From Eulemur rufifrons (lineage: Eukaryota; Chordata; Mammalia; Primates; Lemuridae): a DNA stretch of 64,000 nt. How positions within the stretch are numbered: position 1 is the stretch's first letter; each line of letters starts with the position of its first letter. Position numbers and translations under genes: made by a program. The notes beneath the pieces were generated by a model that did not search any database, had not been told where the DNA came from, and saw only the letters and a list, made by a program, of their open reading frames with translations. Below are positions 20,701-33,379 of the stretch, piece by piece. The stretch covers positions 4,335,001 to 4,399,000 of the forward strand of contig NC_091009.1 in NCBI RefSeq assembly GCF_041146395.1, in the 5' to 3' direction.

Positions 20701-21935
20701 CTACCTGTGATATTACCTGTGATCTGTTCCTTCCCAGTTAGGGCTGGTACCCACAGGGGGTCGCTACGGTGATGGCAGCAGCAGCTGTCCCTCCTGTCTA
20801 ATGACAGATTGTTTCAATGGTTGTAAGTCAACAACTTCCTTTCAAATAAGTCCCAAAGAAGCTTGTAAGTAACACTTCAAATAAAAAGTGAAATTTAAAC
20901 AGTAATTTGATCATATTATTATACTATGGGGTTAAACACTCATTTGAAAAGTTTGAGTATATTTTCTGATCTTGGGATGTCCTTAGACTAGTAAGAGATC
21001 AAACTAGGCTCAATAAAAATTCTACCAAGTGAGTGGCTTTCAAAAATAGAAACTAGTTACCTTGTTTGAAACCAGACCTCTGTGACATAATTTTGATTTG
21101 AAGAGTTACTTGGTGCCTTGGCAAAATTAACAAAATGAAGGACTCAAACTATGCAAGTGGATTTCAAATGCCAACAACTATAACAACAAATCACATAAGC
21201 CTGCTATAACTCTATTAGGAGAAATTGATGAATGTGAGTTCTTTTTCAAGTGAATCTACTTGTAATTATAAAATTATAAAAGCCTCCTTATAAAGAGAAG
21301 CTAGTTATAACTTAGTTAATGTGATAAACATGATTTTAAAATAAAGTGTGTGTATTCTGTATGTGATTGCAATGGAGATTATTTATGATAAAAATAAGTA
21401 ATTTTAAGAAAATAAACATTTATGAAGTTCTTTATTAATTCCAAATCTCTGAAGAATGATGCACTATAAGGGGAAACACACAAGAGAAAGGTGTTTTTGT
21501 TTCTTTGTTCTAATCATTATCCAATTAAATTACTAATGATATAACATCTACCTTAAACATTGCTAATCTTGAAAGGATGGCATTTACATAGGAATCTGTT
21601 TCAAAATTATGTCTCCAACATTATAATCTACTTTAGGGAGCATTTTAAAATCTCCTTACAGGGACCAAATTTCAAATTCAGAATTTGTCCTTTTTACCTA
21701 TATTTCATTAAGGATCTTATATTTTATCACTCATTCATACCAGTTATCTTAAGTCACACAACAAATGAAAGACCACATCTGTTAATGTGTTTTTGGCATT
21801 CATACTCTAAGCATATATTAGCTAATTTGAGCTTATTATTTATTACCTCTGATTGAATTTTTTTTTTAGAGATCTTTGACTTAGGATTTTCAATAAATAT
21901 GTTTATGGATAAATTTCTTTTTCCCCTAATTACAG
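20701..21935. other. intronic sequence with nothing recognised
   Basis: AT-rich after about 20,830. No CENPE exon, RNA gene or named repeat could be identified. Confidence 0.45.
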
Positions 21936-22024
21936 CTCTCTGTTCAGAGTCTGACTTTTGCAGTAACACTCTTGATACATTAACTGAAATAGAGTGGAAT
22001 CCAGCAACAAAGCTGCTAAATCAG
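21936..22024 (+). pseudogene. CENPE: CENPE exon after the motor, splice donor lost
   Basis: It encodes LCSESDFCSNTLDTLTEIEW then NPATKLLNQ, matching the segment after the CENP-E motor and neck. Acceptor TTACAG. The base pair after the final CAG is AT instead of GT, so normal splicing from this exon should fail. Phase 0 fits the next exon. Confidence 0.92.
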
Positions 22025-22345
22025 ATAATTCAATGATTTGATACAACGTAATCTTTTTCCTCTTTTTAAAATTCTTTTCTGATTGGATTTTGTTGTAGCA
22101 CATTATTAGCTCTGACTTAATTTCAGTAACAATTGTGGCACTGAAGAAGGCTTCACTCACTCTTTATATTTATACTTGATACCTATGAGGCATCTAGAGG
22201 AAGGCTAAAAATTTCATAAGGCAAGTGTGTACTAATAGGTAAAACTTTGCTTCTAGCTCTTCACTAGCAGATCTTGGTATCTATGATGTCTGTGAAGTTT
22301 CTGTTTTGCCTTAGGAAATACCATGAGGATAAAAAGATTGATTTT

Positions 22346-22680
22346 GGCCGGGCCGGTGGCTCACGCCTGTAATCCTAGCACTCTGGGAGGCCGAGGCGGG
22401 TGGATTGCTCAAGGTCAGGAGTTCGAGACCAGCCTGAGCGAGACCCCGTCTCTACTAAAAATAGAAAGACATTATATGGACACCTAAAAATCTATATAGA
22501 AAAAATTAGCCGGGCATAGTGGCGCATGCCTGTAGTCCCAGCTACTCGGGAGGCTGAGGCAGTAGGATCGCTTAAGCCCAGGAGTTTGAGGTTGCTGTGA
22601 GCTAAGCTGACGCCACGGCACTCACTCTAGCCTGGGCAACAAAGTGAGACTCTGTCTCAACAAAAAAAAAAAAAAAAAAA
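22346..22680 (+). mobile_element. lemur-type Alu
   Basis: A dimeric Alu with the lemur insertion between the arms and a long A tail, flanked by a target-site duplication close to AAAAGATTGATTTT (about 22,332-22,345 and 22,681-22,694). Confidence 0.93.
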
Positions 22681-23581
22681 AAAAGATTGATTTTAAAAGT
22701 GTCAAAATTCTCAGGCAGATAGAATATACAGATCAATACATTAGGGAGGGGTCATTTTTCCAGATAATACTGATAAAGATATGTAGTCTCATCAAAACTT
22801 TAAGAAAGAAGGAATACTGTGGTAAATAATAAAATAAGTTTAGATTCCATGTTTACTGTCTAGATTGTTCATGTTCAAAGACACATAGTTATATAATGTA
22901 TTTATTAAAGGAAATTTCATTTTTATTTTGGAATGCAAGTGCAGTGCTTCTTATTATCATTAGTTAATGCCTATAAAGTACTCAGACAAAGTGCTTTTGT
23001 GTTCCTGAGACATACTCTAAAGGTTTGTTGTTTTTTCAAAAATCCCTGGTGTAGGCTTTTTTTTAACTTGTAGTATAACTCTTTCTCATCATAGTAGAGA
23101 AAGTAGAGATAGGCCTCTTTGAGTATGGTAAAACATAGCCATACTCAATCCCGTACTATTAGTTTTAGAAATCAATAAATAATATCTGTTTCCCTTCCTG
23201 AATTCAGAGCCATCTGAAACATAAAATAGGATTTGGGGAATTAAATTATCAGCTTTATTGCTGAAGAACTTGAGGATTTGTAGCCAAATAAACTTTCCAA
23301 TATGCACCCTACCTTCCCAGTTGAACTGTGCCTGTCAGGCACAGGCAACATGATTTATTTCTATGATTTTTTTTTATTCTACTCCTTTCAAAATAATCTA
23401 TTCTAAATAAGCCACTTTACCAAAATGTAGACCATTAGAAAGTTGTTAAAGAAAAGAATGGCTTAAACCACCAAATGAATCAAAGTTAAATTAATTACTT
23501 AATCCAAATTTTAGTTAAGGAAACAAAGCATATATGACATGAATTTCCTCTGATTGGAAAATCTGGTTTTGTTTATTATAG

Positions 23582-23749
23582 AAAAATGTAGAAAGTGAGT
23601 TGAACTCACTTCGTGCTAACTATGATAACCTGGTAATAGACTATGAACAACTAAGAACAGAAAAAGAAGAAATGGAATTGAAATTAAAAGACAAGAATGA
23701 TTTAGATGAATCTGAGGCTCTGGAAAGCAAAACTAAAAAAGATCAAGAG
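23582..23749 (+). pseudogene. CENPE: CENPE coiled-coil exon, 56 codons
   Basis: It encodes [20 protein letters not shown] then [20 protein letters not shown], ending KKDQE before GTAAGA. It is open and very close to human CENP-E. Confidence 0.93.
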
Positions 23750-23819
23750 GTAAGAGAGATAGAAAATATGAAACTACTCTAAAGTATACTTTTGAAAGAA
23801 GTCTCATTATCTTTTTTGA

Positions 23820-25440
23820 TAATGTAAACATTTATTAAGTTTTATTTTTAAATTCACAGATAACATTATGTTTTAATTGTGTACAGCATGATGTTTTGAG
23901 GTATTGTGATACGGCTAATCTAGCTAAATAACAAATCCACTGCCTCACATAGATATCATTTTTGTGGCGATAGCACATAATGTCTACTTTTTACAAGTTT
24001 TAAGAATATAATATATTGTCATTAACTATAGTCATCTACTGTACAATAGATCTCTTGAAATTTATTCTTCCTATCTCACTGTACTTATGTATTATCTGAC
24101 CAAGATTTCCCTCTCCCCCTTCCTCGTAACCACTGTTTACTTTCTCTTACGAGAGATCGACTTTTGTAGGTTCTGCATTTGTGTGAGATCATGTAGTATA
24201 TTTCTTTCTCTGACTGGCTTATTTCACTTAACATAATATTCTTCAGGTTTATTCACATTGTTGCAAATGGCAGGATTTCATTCTTTCATATAATTCAATG
24301 GTAGTGCATTGTGTCTATATACCAAACTTTCTTTATCCATCCTTCAGTTGATGGACACTTAGGTTGGTTCCATATCTTGCCTATTGTGGATAGTGCTGCA
24401 ATAAACATGAGAGTGCAGAGCTCACTCTGACATACTGATACGATTTCCTTTGTGTGTATACCCAGTACTGGGGTTGCTGGATCATACGGTAATTCTATTT
24501 TTAATTTTTCGAGGAACCCTCCTTCTATTATCCCTAAAATGCCACCAATATTATAAAAGAGTTCCGTTTTCTCCACATACTTGCCAAAATGTTCTCTTTT
24601 ATCTTTTTGATAATAGCCATTCTAACTAAGTTGAGGTAATACTTCATTGTGGTTTGGATGAGCGATGTTGAGCATTTTTTCATGTACCTCTTGGCCATTT
24701 GTATGTCTTCTTTGGAGAAACATCTCTTCACGACTTATACCCATCTGTTAATAGGGTTATTTGGTTATTTGGATTTTTGCTATTGAGTGTTTTGAGTTCC
24801 TTATATATTTTGGATGTTAATAGTTGATCAGATGTATAATGTGCAAACATTTTTCTCCCATTCTGTAGATTGTCTCTTCACTCTGTTAACTGTTTTCTTT
24901 GCTATGCAGAAGCTTTTTAGTTCAATGTAATCCCATTTGTCTATTTTTGCTTTTGTTACTTGTGATTTTGAGGACTTATCCAAAAAATTCTTGCCAAATA
25001 TCCTGTCTCATTAGTGGTCCAGTTTGATTTTTTATTTCTTTGTAATTCAGTCTTGGTAGGTTACAGAAATTTATCCATTTCTTCTAGATTTTCCAATTTG
25101 TTGGCATATAATTATTCATAATAGTCTCTCATGATCCTTGGTATTTCTGCAGCTTCAGTTGTAATGTCTCCGTTTTCATCCCTATAGCTAAGCCCTTTGA
25201 GAAACGAAGCTGTTTCCAGGTTTAAACCTGGGAGTGCAATTGCCAGATCTCTCACCTGTGTGTTGTTAGGCACTCTCAAAACAACCCTCCTAGGTCTGGG
25301 GCTCCACAACCTCCTGCCTGAATCCAAAGTCTCCCACAAAGCATTTTGTCTGTAATGGGTGCAGAATTCTCGTGGGGGGATATGAACAGGTAACCTCCTG
25401 TTCCACCATCTTCCTGATATCGCTCAGAAGTATTCTCTGA
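23820..25440 (-). mobile_element. L1, antisense, internally rearranged
   Basis: The L1 3' UTR and ORF2 C-terminus lie in reverse from 23,820 (frames matching the PSTEGWIKKVWYIDTMHYH region and [13 protein letters not shown]). At about 25,060-25,340 a minus-strand frame has YRDENGDITTEAAEIPRIMR, from the ORF2 region before the reverse transcriptase. Near 25,400 the text (minus strand AGGAAGATGGTGGAACAGGA) looks like an L1 5' UTR start. The intervening parts of ORF1 and ORF2 are missing. Confidence 0.8.
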
Positions 25441-26585
25441 AAGATATTTATTTCTAAGATTTAGATATTCAGTATCTAACCATTTTTCAGATGTACACAC
25501 AGTTTAGAGAATGTATTTAATTCATTTATGTTGTTTTAAAAATAGTTGAGTCATATTTGTTTCCCTTGTGCTTACACAAGACAAGAAAGAATTAAAAGCA
25601 TCTATGGGAGCATTTGGTGTATCTGCCCCTTGGCAGATTTATATTGAGGAAATAGTTACCTTATAGTTCCTATATTATCAATATTTAATTTATCAAGCAT
25701 GCCATAAATGTGCCTAGAGCATAGCCATTTCCTGCTGAGACCAATATGAATTTAAATATCTAGCTGACTATTTTATATGTGGATGTTGCATATTAGTGGA
25801 TTCCTTTTCCTTAGAAAGAAAGTATATTCCTAAATAGTTAAAACATTGGAATAACTGGAGAAGCTGATTTTGCATATTTTATTTTTCTTTCTCCATGTAA
25901 GAATGTTATTGTGAAAATTAATATACCTAATACTAGTTTTAATGGAACTTTTAGAAATAAAGCATATGACTCATTTTCTAAGTATGTAATATTAATATTA
26001 AGCTACATGTTAAGAGACCCTAATCCAGAAACTGTCAGACTATAGAATCACAAATTATCCAAAAGATTTAAGGGACTTCTTAGTGCAATGTGTCCTTAAC
26101 CTAGAGTCCACAGACACTATGAAATCATTTTATAAAATTTTTAAATACATATTCATTTTTCTAAAACACAAAACCACGCCTGTTATCAGACTTACAAAGT
26201 TATCCATGAACCAACCCCCCATGATATATGAGCCAGTGCTTTGATATAGTTAAAATATGAGTTAATTTGCAGCTACTTTTTAGATTTCTGTATATGGCTA
26301 GTCCTAAAGGACATTCTCCCTTTTCCCTCAGTATCATTGCTTACTTTCCCACCCTTGTTTTCTTTTTAAGGGAAAAAAGAATTCTGTGCCAAAGCTATTA
26401 TTTCCATTCTTCCTATAAATTAAAGTTAGTCCTACATTTCACAGGTATGGTATTCAGAGAGGTAAGAGTCTATAAGTTCTCCACAGGGTTACATTTAACT
26501 TGTTTTAAAATGTACTTATTAATAAAGTGAAAAATGTCATGAAAAGAATGTTGGATTTCAATCCATAAAATTGGGTTTTATTGAG
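25441..26585. other. intronic sequence with nothing recognised
   Basis: AT-rich intron between the 56-codon exon and the next CENPE exon. No exon or named repeat was identified. Confidence 0.45.
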
Positions 26586-26825
26586 GGAGGTGGTCTAGTG
26601 TCATGGTTAAGAGCATGGTCTCTAGAGCAAAGCTGCCAGGATTAAAGCCCTAGTTTTGCTACTTAAAAACTCACTGCAGATCCAAACCCATCATGAATTA
26701 TTGGCAAGGCCTCGAGCAAGTCATTGAATCTCTCACAGTTTCCTGTATTTCTCCACCCTTGAGATAGAGACCAGGTGCTCACTAAGGTCCCTTCTGACTC
26801 CAAAATTTCATCTGATGTTTGCATA
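26586..26825 (+). mobile_element. MIR SINE
   Basis: It starts 'gtggtctagtgtcatggtta', continues 'agagcatggtctctagagca' and reaches 'caagtcattgaatctctcac'. This order is that of the MIR core in sense. Confidence 0.8.
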
Positions 26826-27890
26826 TTTCTTATTGGTAATAATAATATTACATAAAACTATGGGCATAAGTATGGCAACAATTTATCTAATTTTTTTCTC
26901 ACACCATTAATATAACTAGTTGATAACGAAAACTGAGCTCATTGAATTGAGTCAGCACACTGAGAGATTACAAAATACCACAGGGTATATAACTTCTTTC
27001 ACATCCCCTCATTTCTTCCATTTTAACCCCAGTTGAGGAGGAAATTAATCCTACTGCCTTCATTTTTAAATGGACACAAAATTTAAGGTTACCTAAAAGA
27101 TTATATAACACTTACCCTGTTCAAAAACAGTCTTGAAGGATCTATTCCATGTTACTAAAACTATAAATCTATGTGTAAGCAGCAAAATATGTTCCCAAAC
27201 CTGCATTTTGGGGAAGAGTTTAGCCAAAGGGAATAAAAGTCAAATTATGGCAGTAGGACACGTGGTCATTTTCCTTGTTTTACTAAGAGTTTTGTCAAAA
27301 ATTATCAAAGCTGTGGGTAATTTTCAAGTGGGAATATAGTAATATAGGATACTTAAATAGTAAATTTTAAAGGGAAGAATAAAAAAGGTCAAGTGTCATG
27401 CTGAGGAACAAGAAAAATCTTAACCATTTACCTATTCTGATCTAGTTTATTTAATTTTATAGTTTTCACAATCTCTAAGATTTAAATATTTCATTTCACC
27501 TGCTGAAAATTATAGTTGAAATCTGCAATATTTTCTTATGTAGCAATGGGTTAACTGTTGATATGATTGTATGTTTAAATCATTTTTGGTTTTCACACAC
27601 TTTCTCTTTGCTCAGCAACTTAAGCAGCATGTCATTGGGAGACTACACTTTTATCTTTACAAAAGTTAATATTTTCTGTATATAAGAACCAAACTTAAGA
27701 TGAGGTGCTATTTCCAATGAGAAGTGGGAGAGTTTTTCTTTCTAAATGGTTACTTCCTAAATGTTTTCGAAAGTTAAGATTAATTGGTCCTTCTTTATTG
27801 ATAAATGTGATTTTCTTATCCAGACAGTAAAAATAGGAAAGAAAAGGTCAAGGATGGAAGCCACTTTAAATTATAACTAGTACAGATGTC
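26826..27890. other. intronic sequence with nothing recognised
   Basis: AT-rich intron with no exon, RNA gene or named repeat recognised. Confidence 0.45.
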
Positions 27891-27892
27891 TG

Positions 27893-28086
27893 AGACTGCG
27901 CTGTACAATAGGGTAACCCCTAACCATATGTGGCAGTTAAGCACTTGAAATGGGACTTGTCTAAATTGATTTAAGTATGGGAAAAAGAATGTAAAATATT
28001 TCATTTATGTTTTTTAATGTGTCTGCTAGAAAATTTTGAATTACATATGTGACTCACGTTATTTTACTATTGGATAGCACTGACCT
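27893..28086. mobile_element. short non-autonomous DNA transposon (hAT-like)
   Basis: The ends form an imperfect inverted repeat: CGCTGTACAATAGGGTAA on the left and the complement of CAGTGCTATCCAATAGTAAA on the right. The inner text 'catatgtggcagttaagcac' is typical of MER-type hAT elements. There is no coding capacity. Confidence 0.6.
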
Positions 28087-28089
28087 AAA

Positions 28090-28992
28090 ATAGGAATTTC
28101 AACATTATTACTAGTTTGAAATCTAAAACTAGTCAGAACTGAATTAAACATCCAAGAATATTGTTTAAACAAGACACTATTTTCTTAAATCCCTTACATA
28201 CTATTAGACTTTGCTTTCACTCTGTAAGTGCTCATTTGACTGAGAAGATTAAATACTTCTAAGGGAAAATATGTTTATCCTCGGTAAGTTGTGGTTTGTT
28301 TTGAACACAACATATTTGTACTCAAATATTTAATGCTACAGATATTTTGATAGAAAGGCAACTTTAATAGAAATACCTTGTATCTTTATACTTTTACACA
28401 GCTGAACAACATAAAGCAATAGCATCATCTTTCCAATATTTCCTGTAGAATAAATCAACAAGGTAATAGTTGATAATCTCATACCTCTATAGCTTTGATG
28501 AACAGTAATAATATTCTAAAGGGACTACATGAAACGACTCTAGTCCAAACCTAGATTCCAAATCTGAACTTGTTACAAATTATGTCAGTGTAGAGCCAGA
28601 TGGATAATTTATGGGAAGAAAAAACATCTTTATAGCATCAATACATTTCTACGCTTAACTTGCCGAAAACAAAAATCTATTAAAAGTGTATTTTTTAAAA
28701 GTTTGATTTCCACTTCACTACCTCCTCAAAGTGGTGCACACTAATTTGATATTGGCATTGTTGTAGCTTTAACAGATAACTATTGGGGTCATGCTGAAAT
28801 TGAAAATTTTTTTCTTATTTGCTTGCTTTATGGGGTTTGGGTGATTATTTTTTATATTTTTAAATAATGAAGTACTCTGTTATATAGTAGCTTAAACAGT
28901 TGATCTCTCAGTCCCTTCTAATTGTCTTGGATGATTCTGAAGCAGGGAATGATTGCTATCTTTTTTTGTTTTTGTTTTTATGTTTTTTGGTG

Positions 28993-28995
<3 letters not shown>
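28090..28995. other. intronic sequence with nothing recognised
   Basis: AT-rich, ending in a poly(T) run at about 28,998-29,024 shortly before the next exon. Confidence 0.4.
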
Positions 28996-29027
<32 letters not shown>

Positions 29028-29074
29028 TTATTAACTATTGGTTGGCTCTATTGCCTGTTCATGTACTCTTACAG

Positions 29075-29505
29075 ATGCAACTAATTCATGAAATTTCCAA
29101 CTTAAAGAATTTAGTTAAGGCCGGGCGCGGTGGCTCACGCCTGTAATCCTAGCACTCTGGGAGGCCGAGGTGGGCGGATCGTTTGAGCTCAGGAGTTCGA
29201 GACCAGCCTGAGCAAGAGCGAGACCCCACCTCTACTAAAAATAGAAAGAAATTATATGGACAGCTAAAAATATATATAGAAAAAATTAGCCGGGCATGGT
29301 GGCGCATGCCTGTAGTCCCAGCTACTCGGGAGGCTGAGACAGGAGGATCGCTTGAGCTCAGGAGTTTGAGGTTGCTGTGAGCTAGGCTGACGCCACGGCA
29401 CTCACTCTAGCCTGGGCAACAGAGTGAGACTCTGTCTCAAAAAAAAAAAAAAAAAAAAAAAAGAATTTAGTTAAGCATGTAGAAGTATATAATCAAGATC
29501 TGGAG
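29075..29505 (+). pseudogene. CENPE: CENPE coiled-coil exon split by an Alu
   Basis: The 5' part (29,075-29,119) encodes [15 protein letters not shown] and the 3' part (29,460-29,505) encodes KNLVKHVEVYNQDLE. The repeated KNLVK is the target-site duplication AAAGAATTTAGTTAAG on each side of a 340-bp Alu. Acceptor TTACAG, donor GTGAGA. Confidence 0.93.
29120..29459 (+). mobile_element. lemur-type Alu inserted in a CENPE exon
   Basis: A full-length dimeric Alu from GGCCGGGCGCGGTGGCTCAC (first G shared with the duplication) to a pure A tail of about 20 bases. The target-site duplications are 16 bp and identical. It is nearly identical to the copies at 47,962 and 34,217, so it is young. Confidence 0.96.
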
Positions 29506-29732
29506 GTGAGAATTCATGTTGGTAATTCTATTGATAAGTAACTAGAACTATAAAACATGCAACATATATAATTAATTGTACATTATTTCAGAAAATAGAG
29601 GAATTATTTTTGAAATATTAATAACTTTGAATTTTACTATGAATTTAAATTGGTATACACAGGTTCTTTTTTAATTCCTTAGAATTGCAATCAGATGCTA
29701 AATCATGTTGCCCTCTCCTTTGGTTCTTTTAG

Positions 29733-29853
29733 AATGAACTAAGGTTGAAAGCAGACCTGCTTAGAGAAAAGGAAGACCAGATTAAGAAGCTACAGCAATA
29801 CATAACCTTATCAGAAGTTAGAAAATACGAAAATGGACTTGTCCTACTCATCG
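29733..29853 (+). pseudogene. CENPE: CENPE coiled-coil exon with frameshift
   Basis: It encodes NELRLKADLLREKEDQIKKL then QQYI. After this, similarity continues in the +1 frame as ENTKMDLSYSS, so there is an indel at about 29,805-29,820. Acceptor TTTTAG, donor GTACAA. Confidence 0.88.
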
Positions 29854-31320
29854 GTACAAATCAGGTTTATTTTGTTATGTAATCATGTTGGCATTTATAG
29901 TATACTATCATCATAGCAAATATTTCATTGCTGTAATCAATTTACATATATTTCATTTAATTTGTCAATAACCATATGATAAAGTGACTATTAGTATAAT
30001 TAAATGCCATTTTTACAGATAAGGTAACATTCATAAAGAGTTGATCATATTCTTTGAAGAAATATAAGGAAGTTAGGGACAAGCTTCCATTAAAAAGCAA
30101 TAATTTTAAAAATTTTGGATTTTTTCAATTGTTTTATTCTAATTCATGTGGAAGTATATAGTCAAGATCTTAAGGTGAACACTTATATCAGAATTGATAA
30201 GTAACTGAAGCTATAAAATACATAAGTAATGGAACATGACTTCATAAAATTTATTTAATTAACAGATATTAATGCATTCTCATAATTTAAGTAACTGTTT
30301 TAACAGTTTGGTGAGTAGTTTTTTAGAATTTTATATCTCTAGATTTGACATTGACATTAAATAACACTGAATCTGGAGGTGAAATTGATAATCTCTTTTC
30401 AATTTGCTTTCAGTCTGCCTGATTACTTCAATAATGTATCAGTTTGGTTCCAGTTTTTAACACCCTTTTTTAAGGCAATGGTTTCTAGCTGGGGCTCTTA
30501 AGCTATTAGTTTCTGTTGTTCTTTTGTTTTCATTTGAGTTTTTCAGAGTACTTTTTGTTACCTTCTATTATATTCTTTTTTTGCCTTCTATTTGTCACAA
30601 ATGTTTCTCTTTAAAAGGGTTCACACCAGTTTACACCACACTATTCTGAGAGCCTGGGTAGGAAGGCTCTTTCATACATTTCTGGAGTATCCATTCATAG
30701 TGTGGCAAGCAGAATTGCCCAGTTTTTTTCTTATTCATTCAATTCATTTATTCCTTCATTCATGTATTAATTTATTGCCAAAGACATAGTGTTGAATTTA
30801 TGTAAGCTAAAGTCACTTTAAAATGCCACTGCTCTCTAAAAATGAAGTTGTGGATTTTTTCATGTATTTGTCATTTGCATTTTCTCTTCTGTGAGTTGCC
30901 TGTTAATATCTTTTTTTATATTTTTCTATTTCATTGTTTGTCTTTTTCTATTCAATTTCTGGTTTACTATCCTTATTTTTAGCTGTTAACTACTCACCTG
31001 TCATGTGTTCGAGAGAATAACTCAAAATAAAAATACGTAGGGAACTTAAACAGCATAGTTGAAACAACAATTGTGTTAACCTTTAATTAAACAGTAATAG
31101 ATTTCTAAATTATGATACTTCTACACATTGCTTTTGTATTTTGGAAAAATATGACTGGAACTTTTAAAAATATTTTTATTAAGGAAAACATGATTTCTTT
31201 TCATTTATTGGTAATTAGCATATTTTTAGTTAGGAATAACATCTATGTACGTGTTCGCTAAAGTATTTTCCAACTCTATGAAAATGATATTTCACTGAGG
31301 CCCTTTTGTTGTCTGTCTAG
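29854..31320. other. intron with nothing firmly recognised
   Basis: AT-rich intron. Text at about 30,840-30,960 faintly resembles antisense L1, but is too decayed to call. Confidence 0.4.
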
Positions 31321-31443
31321 GAAAACACTGAAGACCTTAAAAAGATGAAACAGACTCTGTTTGATGCTGAAACTGCAGCCCTTGATGCCAACAGAGTATC
31401 AGCCTTGCTTAGCAGGGAAAATCTGGAGCTGAAAGAGAAAATG
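31321..31443 (+). pseudogene. CENPE: CENPE coiled-coil exon, 41 codons
   Basis: It encodes [20 protein letters not shown] then [20 protein letters not shown] and M. It is open, with acceptor GTCTAG and donor GTAAGT. Confidence 0.93.
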
Positions 31444-31536
31444 GTAAGTAATTTTTGTAATATTTACAATAAAGCAGTTGTAATGATCAGTACATTTTTG
31501 TGAGTTTGCAGTGTTGTTTTTTTTTTTTTTCACTAG

Positions 31537-31702
31537 AAAGAGCTTGCAAGTACATGCAAACAAATTGAAAATGATGCTCAGTTATATCAAAGGCAGTTGG
31601 AGGCAAAAAAGAAAGTGCAAATTGATCTGGAGAAAGAATTACAATCTGCTTTTAATGAAATAACAAAACTCACCTCCCTTATAGACGGAAAAGTTCCAAA
31701 CA
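31537..31702 (+). pseudogene. CENPE: CENPE coiled-coil exon
   Basis: It encodes [20 protein letters not shown] then [20 protein letters not shown], ending LIDGKVP. The end has changed: CCAAACAGTATTT, so the donor GT can be read only after a one-base change in exon length, which would shift the frame. Confidence 0.88.
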
Positions 31703-32034
31703 GTATTTTTTAATTTCAAATATTTCTTTGCAAGTCTGACTTCCCCTAGAAATGTACCTAAATGATTTGACAACTATATTCCAAGGATTAAACATCCATT
31801 ATACTCTGATTTTTTAAAGAACTTAATATTAAGTTTTAAGATTATTAGTATTGGTATTTAAGATATGGATATCATTGGTATTAGTACTTATAATGATTTC
31901 CATGGGCTTCAAATAATAAGGATTTAAAAAGTATTTTTCAAATACACTGGGCCTGATCTGAAAAAAAAGCAATTCGAAAATATTAAAAACAAATTATCTG
32001 TTTCCCAACATTGGCTCTTTATTTAATTTATCAG

Positions 32035-32199
32035 AACTTCCTAGATTTGCTCTCTAATATGGAACTGGAAAGAAAGATTACTGATCTCCAAAAAGAACTG
32101 AAAAAAAAAGTTAAAGAAAATGAGACTTTGCAGAAAGAAGTTAATTTGCTCTCAGAATTAAAATCTTTACCCCCTGAAGTAGAAATGCTGAGGAAAGAG
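32035..32199 (+). pseudogene. CENPE: CENPE coiled-coil exon, 55 codons
   Basis: It encodes [20 protein letters not shown] then [20 protein letters not shown] and [11 protein letters not shown]. The frame is open; donor GTAAAC. Confidence 0.92.
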
Positions 32200-32934
32200 G
32201 TAAACACAGTTTTAAGCACTTAACCTTTGTTTTGAAATAAAAAACATTGTAATAGTACCTTAAATATTTTGATGTCATTTATTTTAAACTAGCGGCAAGA
32301 GACACTGAAACATTTGACTCAACTCGTTAGGAGGAAAAATGAATATAGTTCATCTTTTAATTTGTTCTTATGCTACTGGATGAAAAAATACTTATTTTCA
32401 AAGTGTATTTAACAGTATACGTAATAACATAATCCACGTAGCAGCCATTCCTCTAGTCCTCAAATGGCCCACCCTTAGTCTTTACCTCTTTTTTCTTGGT
32501 AGTAGCCAAGAGAATAATGAGGTAAAGGGGCAGCAAACAATTAAGCATTTAAATTATTCATGGATTAAGTTTTGGGACATCTGACCTGCATTCAAAGCCT
32601 TTAAGGAAAAGAAATAAGTTAAATTCTGAGAAAAACCATAAAATACCTGGCACACAATAAAGTTAGAAAACTCTTTAGAATGATAAGAAAATAAAGACAC
32701 ATCCTACTTAAGTGTTTTCACTGACTGTTCTCCATGCAGTCCTTACTAGACCCAAAGATATTAGAAAACACAATATTGAAGGTAAACAGACTAAGAGAAA
32801 TGTGACAATAAGAATACTGTATTGCCTTTCCTCAGTCAATTCTTTAATTTAAATGAGATTTTTTTGCAGAGAAATTTTTTCCTGAAAATTGCTTCAATGA
32901 ATTATACAGTGCTAAATCTTATTTCTTTTCATAG

Positions 32935-33231
32935 ATACATGATAAATCTGAAGAGCTCTGCATAATAACATCAGAAAAAGACAAATTGGTTTCTGAGGTA
33001 GTTCATAAGGAGAATAGAATTCAAGGTTTACTTGAAGAAATTAGTAAAACTAAAGATGACTTAACAACTGCCCAATCGAATTATAAAAGCACTGATCAAG
33101 AATTCCAAGATTTCAAAAGCTTTCATATGGAATTTGAGCAAAAGTGTAAGATGGTCCTTGAGGAGAATGAGAGAATGAATCAGGAAATAGGAAATCTCTC
33201 AAAAGAAGCACAAAACTGGAGGACTGAGTGG
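32935..33231 (+). pseudogene. CENPE: CENPE coiled-coil exon, damaged at its 3' end
   Basis: It encodes IHDKSEELCIITSEKDKLVS through [20 protein letters not shown]. At AQN the human text (AQKFDSSLGALKTE) is replaced by a short NWRTEW, consistent with a deletion of about 20-25 bp near 33,212. A GTACAA donor follows. Confidence 0.85.
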
Positions 33232-33282
33232 GTACAAGATGCAGTCTAAAGAAATGACCTTTAGTCTTCTTGGGTTTGCTGT

Positions 33283-33321
33283 GTGTGTGTGTGTGTGTGT
33301 GTGTGCACACACACATACACA
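33283..33321 (+). repeat. (GT)n/(CA)n microsatellite
   Basis: About 15 GT units run into CACACACATACACA, giving a small inverted pair in the intron between two CENPE exons. Confidence 0.9.
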
Positions 33322-33379
33322 GCCACACCGTAAACTGCTCTGCTTTTACTATGTCACGTTTACTTTTTTTTTTTTTAAG

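Noticed and set aside
22025..23581. An AT-AC (U12-type) intron after the exon at 21,936
   Set aside because: The sequence after the exon is not the U12 consensus ATATCCTT, and the intron ends in AG. A mutated GT donor is simpler.
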